Shown: positions 61,274-64,000 of the stretch, in pieces
Layout of the letters: each line of letters starts with the position of its first letter
Position numbering within the stretch: the first letter of the stretch is position 1
Source: Sediminicola sp. YIK13
GTDB lineage: Bacteria > Bacteroidota > Bacteroidia > Flavobacteriales > Flavobacteriaceae
NCBI RefSeq assembly: GCF_001430825.1
Contig: NZ_CP010535.1
Span: 662,501-726,500 of the forward strand
Length of the DNA: 64,000 bases
Direction: 5' to 3'
Translations under genes and position numbers: made by a program
Notes under the pieces: model-generated
The model's database searches: none
What the model saw: only the letters and a program-made list of their open reading frames with translations
What the model was told of the DNA's origin: nothing

Positions 61274-61768
61274 TTAAAGACCTTTATGTTGGGTTTGAAA
61301 GGCCCTCATTTTTATGAGTGTTTTATTCAAATTTTCTTTTTGTGTGGTCAGGTATTCTTGGAAGAAAACACCCATGGATTCGTTTTCCACAAATTTCGTT
61401 GGGTTATTCTCTTTGTTGAACTTGTTAATCTTTTTAACCAATTGCAATTCCTTTTCAATATTGAGAAGGTACTCTTGTAAGGTGAGTTTTAGATAATTAT
61501 TGGTGCCTCTGAAATAGCGTTTACGGTCCCCGGATTTGGTGTAGAATTCAACATAATTAAGTTGCACCAATAAGGAAATATTGGTGGAAACAGAGCTTTT
61601 GCTGGCTTGGGTGATCGACATTATTTCTTCAAACGAAAATCCTTCTTCTGATGAAAGAATCATAATGGCGTATATTCGTGAAGCCAAGGGGGTAAGCTTA
61701 TGGCTTCCTTCTAAATGCAGGCCCACTTCCTCTATCAAATGTCTCTTTTCTTCAGAACAAATACCCAT
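61274..61768 (-). CDS. GbsR/MarR-type transcriptional regulator of the RND operon
   Basis: This 164-residue winged-helix protein matches the GbsR/MarR group: LTPLASRIYAIMILSSEEG, then FEEIMSITQASKSSVSTNI as the helix-turn-helix, with a basic wing TKSGDRKRYFRG. It is probably a repressor of the efflux operon released by a pump substrate. It is first in the operon, upstream of the adaptor by 13 bases. A palindrome just before it (61798-61825) is a good candidate for its own operator. Confidence 0.88.
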   Translation of the reverse strand: MGICSEEKRHLIEEVGLHLEGSHKLTPLASRIYAIMILSSEEGFSFEEIMSITQASKSSVSTNISLLVQLNYVEFYTKSGDRKRYFRGTNNYLKLTLQEYLLNIEKELQLVKKINKFNKENNPTKFVENESMGVFFQEYLTTQKENLNKTLIKMRAFQTQHKGL

Positions 61769-61797
61769 AGAATAACTGTTGTAGGTACAAATGTATC

Positions 61798-61825
61798 ATT
61801 TGGTTCGGAACTTATCGAACCAAAT
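61798..61825. promoter_or_regulatory. candidate operator of the GbsR/MarR-type regulator
   Basis: The inverted repeat ATTTGGTTCG (61798-61807) and CGAACCAAAT (61816-61825) has perfect 10-base arms and an 8-base spacer. It lies about 30 bases upstream of the regulator start, consistent with self-control of the efflux operon. Confidence 0.65.
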
Positions 61826-61990
61826 TATCTTAAAGTATTGCCAAAATTTAAATATTGCTCGCAGCTCACTTGTTTCGTATTAAATTAGTTGTGCTGTAAC
61901 TGCCTACTGCTCTATTTTTGCGTTGTACAGATGGTCAAGAATAAATAATGGTTACTTTTAATATTTCCCCCTAACGGACGTACTTACTTA

Positions 61991-63160
61991 ATGAATCAAA
62001 AGCTCTCCAATTTCGTACTGTATTTAATGAGTGTCTCGGCCGGACTTGTGGTTGCCAATTTGTACTACAACCAGCCATTGCTCGGTCAAATAGCCAAAGA
62101 CTTTGGGGTTACGGAATCAGCGGTGAGCAATGTTGCCCTTACTACCCAATTGGGCTATGCTTTTGGATTGTTGTTTGTTGTGCCTTTGGGGGATATGATT
62201 TCCAATAAAAAGATCCTTCAGTTCGATTTTTTTGTGATGATCATCTCCCTGATAGCGGCAGCCATTTCCAATTCCCTTTTAGTACTTATCATCAGCAGTT
62301 TTTTTATTGGGTTTACTTCGGCCATTCCGCAATTATTTGTTCCTATGGCAGCTCAGCTTAGTGAGAAAGAGGGACAAGGCCGAGCTATAGGCATAGTCAT
62401 GAGCGGACTTTTAATTGGAATCTTGGGCAGTCGGGTGATCAGTGGATTGGTAGGAGAGCAATATGGGTGGCGCGTGATGTATTATGCCGCAGCTGCTGCG
62501 ATGGTCGCACTTTTTGGTTTGCTCAAATTCAAACTACCTAAACTAGATCCTTCTTATAATGGGAGTTATGGCAGTCTTATGAAATCCCTATGGTTTTACC
62601 TGCAGACAGAGCGCACCTTAAGATTGGCTGCCGTTCGAGGGGCCTTGGCTTTCGCAGGATTGAGTGCCTTCTGGACCACTTTGGTTTTTTTGATGGAAGA
62701 TTCTTTTGGATATGGTAGCGGTGTTACAGGTGCTTTCGGTCTTATTGGCATTGTTGGTGCACTTGCAGCTGTGGTGTTTGGAAAAATGAACAATAAAATA
62801 AGTAGTTATAAAATTGTATTGTTTGGATCTCTTTTATTGATCTTATCTTGGGTTATTTTTTTAGTATCGGCTAATACCATCTTTGGGTTGGTCATTGGGG
62901 TAGTCTTAGTTGATTTGGGTCTACAAGCATTACACATCACCAATCAAAACATCATTTTTTCTAATAATCCAGAAGCGCGAAATCGCGTCAATACCATATA
63001 TATGGTGGGGTTTTTTATAGGGGGTGCAATTGGCACTACTTTGGGTGCCTTAGCCTGGGAACAATTTAAATGGACAGGCGTTTCGGTATTGGGGATTTCC
63101 TTATCGGTAGCCTTATTAGCAGTGCATCTGACCTTTAAAATTAAAGGAAAAAGTCCCTAA
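61991..63160 (+). CDS. MFS transporter
   Basis: This 389-residue polytopic inner-membrane protein has twelve hydrophobic segments. The N-terminal YYNQPLLGQIAKDFGVTESAV and the LGDMISNKK loop (the family's motif A, here LVVPLGDMISNKK-like) fit drug/sugar-type major facilitator proteins. Substrate unknown. It is divergent from the RND operon, 223 bases away, so it may also respond to the candidate operator, which is inference. Confidence 0.9.
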   Translation: MNQKLSNFVLYLMSVSAGLVVANLYYNQPLLGQIAKDFGVTESAVSNVALTTQLGYAFGLLFVVPLGDMISNKKILQFDFFVMIISLIAAAISNSLLVLIISSFFIGFTSAIPQLFVPMAAQLSEKEGQGRAIGIVMSGLLIGILGSRVISGLVGEQYGWRVMYYAAAAAMVALFGLLKFKLPKLDPSYNGSYGSLMKSLWFYLQTERTLRLAAVRGALAFAGLSAFWTTLVFLMEDSFGYGSGVTGAFGLIGIVGALAAVVFGKMNNKISSYKIVLFGSLLLILSWVIFLVSANTIFGLVIGVVLVDLGLQALHITNQNIIFSNNPEARNRVNTIYMVGFFIGGAIGTTLGALAWEQFKWTGVSVLGISLSVALLAVHLTFKIKGKSP

Positions 63161-63419
63161 TGGTACAGGAAATATTGACTTAAAAATGATCCCTGCAATT
63201 AGGCAGGGGTGATCATGAAATCAACCCTTATATAGAATCTGCTCCTACATATTATCGATTTCCTCTTTTCTCTTTCCTTTTTTTTCTTGGATTTTATCCA
63301 ACATTTCTAAAGAACAGTTCATATTGATCTAAAAAAGCAGATAACGGACACAATAAGTTTGGTTGTAAAAACAGGGATATATTGGGTGTGGTATCCTTAC
63401 ATATTTTGATGATTCTTTT

Positions 63420-64000
63420 TTAAAATGGATATCCTATGGCAAAGTTAAAGATCAGGTTCTCGCTTCCTCCACCTAAGAAAGGAGTTCTAATACGTTTTCC
63501 TTCAGGAAGGTACGGCACCTGTAAAGGAGACGCAAGATCCAATCTAATCACAAAACTTTGGATATCAACCCTTAGGCCAAATCCCAATCCTATTCCCAAT
63601 TCCTTGGCCCAATTAGGGCCAAATTTACCTTTGGCAATCAATTCTTCATTGAACTCTTTATTCTCTAAGGATTCATCTTCTGAAATTTCAATTTCATTGG
63701 TCAACCAGACGTTTCCAGCATCTGCAAACAGGGCACCCTTGAGATAATTCCAAATGGGGAACCTGTATTCCAAATTGCCCTCCAATTTTAGATTACCCGA
63801 CTGGTCGAAAAACGAATTTGTACCGTTTTCGTCAGAGGTGAATGTGCCAGGCCCGAGGGATCTAATATTAAACGCCCTAACACTATAGGGGCCACCGGAA
63901 AAAAATTGTTTTACAAAGGGCAGGGTAGAGGAGTTTCCAAAAGGAATACCCCATCCGCCATACAGGCGGGTAACCAAGGCTTGTTCATTGCCCCACTTTA
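63420..64000 (-). CDS. BamA/TamA-type Omp85 outer-membrane protein (partial, N-terminus beyond right edge)
   Basis: Only the last 192 codons are visible. They form the C-terminal part of an Omp85 barrel. SGGPYSVRAFNIRSLGPG carries the conserved VRAF-type lid-loop motif and the sequence ends in the closing signal FNFAIGYPF, a terminal Phe as usual for barrel proteins. The open frame continues to base 64000 without a start, and the TTG at 63977 is inside the gene. It is likely a surface antigen or assembly factor. Confidence 0.88.
   Translation of the reverse strand, partial: KWGNEQALVTRLYGGWGIPFGNSSTLPFVKQFFSGGPYSVRAFNIRSLGPGTFTSDENGTNSFFDQSGNLKLEGNLEYRFPIWNYLKGALFADAGNVWLTNEIEISEDESLENKEFNEELIAKGKFGPNWAKELGIGLGFGLRVDIQSFVIRLDLASPLQVPYLPEGKRIRTPFLGGGSENLIFNFAIGYPF

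Noticed and set aside
63186-63217. Hairpin CCCTGC/GCAGGG after the MFS gene
   Set aside because: No T-run on either side, so I do not call a terminator.
1-64000. tRNA, rRNA, CRISPR arrays, insertion sequences, phage genes
   Set aside because: I looked for conserved tRNA arms, repeat-spacer patterns and transposase motifs by eye and saw none. A tool search would be needed to exclude short RNAs.

Overview
The window comes from a Bacteroidota genome, most likely a marine member of the Flavobacteriaceae. It is AT-rich, genes are tightly packed with ATGA or TAATG overlaps, and promoters carry the Bacteroidota -7 element (TAnnTTTG-like). Several small families here are typical of flavobacteria, and lipoproteins, Omp85 and RND systems look Bacteroidota-like. 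I see no rRNA, tRNA, CRISPR array, insertion sequence or phage.

Region 1 (1-32 kb) reads as one stress, low-energy or low-oxygen island. It holds a site-2 protease and ABC export operon, PfkB phosphofructokinase, Pta-AckA, a nucleoside salvage operon (TerB-like, deoC, deoD, a Crp/Fnr regulator, upp), an Mla-type lipid transport operon, and an operon of small proteins with a cysteine-less ArsC-like protein. It continues with a ribosome hibernation factor, an RNA-repair operon (RtcB, archease, methyltransferase, release-factor-like protein), an ROK sugar kinase, and eight tandem-domain universal stress proteins, one of them broken by an in-frame stop. The key observation is a palindrome TGAY-N4-RTCA found 13 times in the spaces between these genes. 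A -7 element starts a constant 29.5 bases from the palindrome centre in almost every case. That is the class II (about -41.5) geometry of a Crp/Fnr-family activator. I found no such site in the spaces between genes from 32 to 64 kb. The island is therefore probably one regulon, perhaps run by the Crp/Fnr protein encoded at 10544-11176.

Region 2 (32-43 kb) holds accessory stress genes: a Cys-rich copper-storage-like protein, a GH3 amido-synthetase-like protein, a small metalloprotease, a second cysteine-less ArsC-like protein, two AraC regulators, a single-domain response regulator, a YtjA/DUF1328 peptide, a small acidic lipoprotein, an SRAP-family protein lacking its expected active-site residues, a frameshifted DUF2383 protein, and a nitroreductase.

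Region 3 (43-64 kb) is more ordinary: a 1242-residue phosphoesterase-like/Omp85 fusion, an AI-2E-family permease, a large multi-PAS histidine kinase, a sugar isomerase and GH3 glycosidase pair, a complete RND efflux operon (regulator, adaptor, pump, outer membrane channel) with a candidate operator, an MFS transporter, and a partial Omp85 protein at the right edge.
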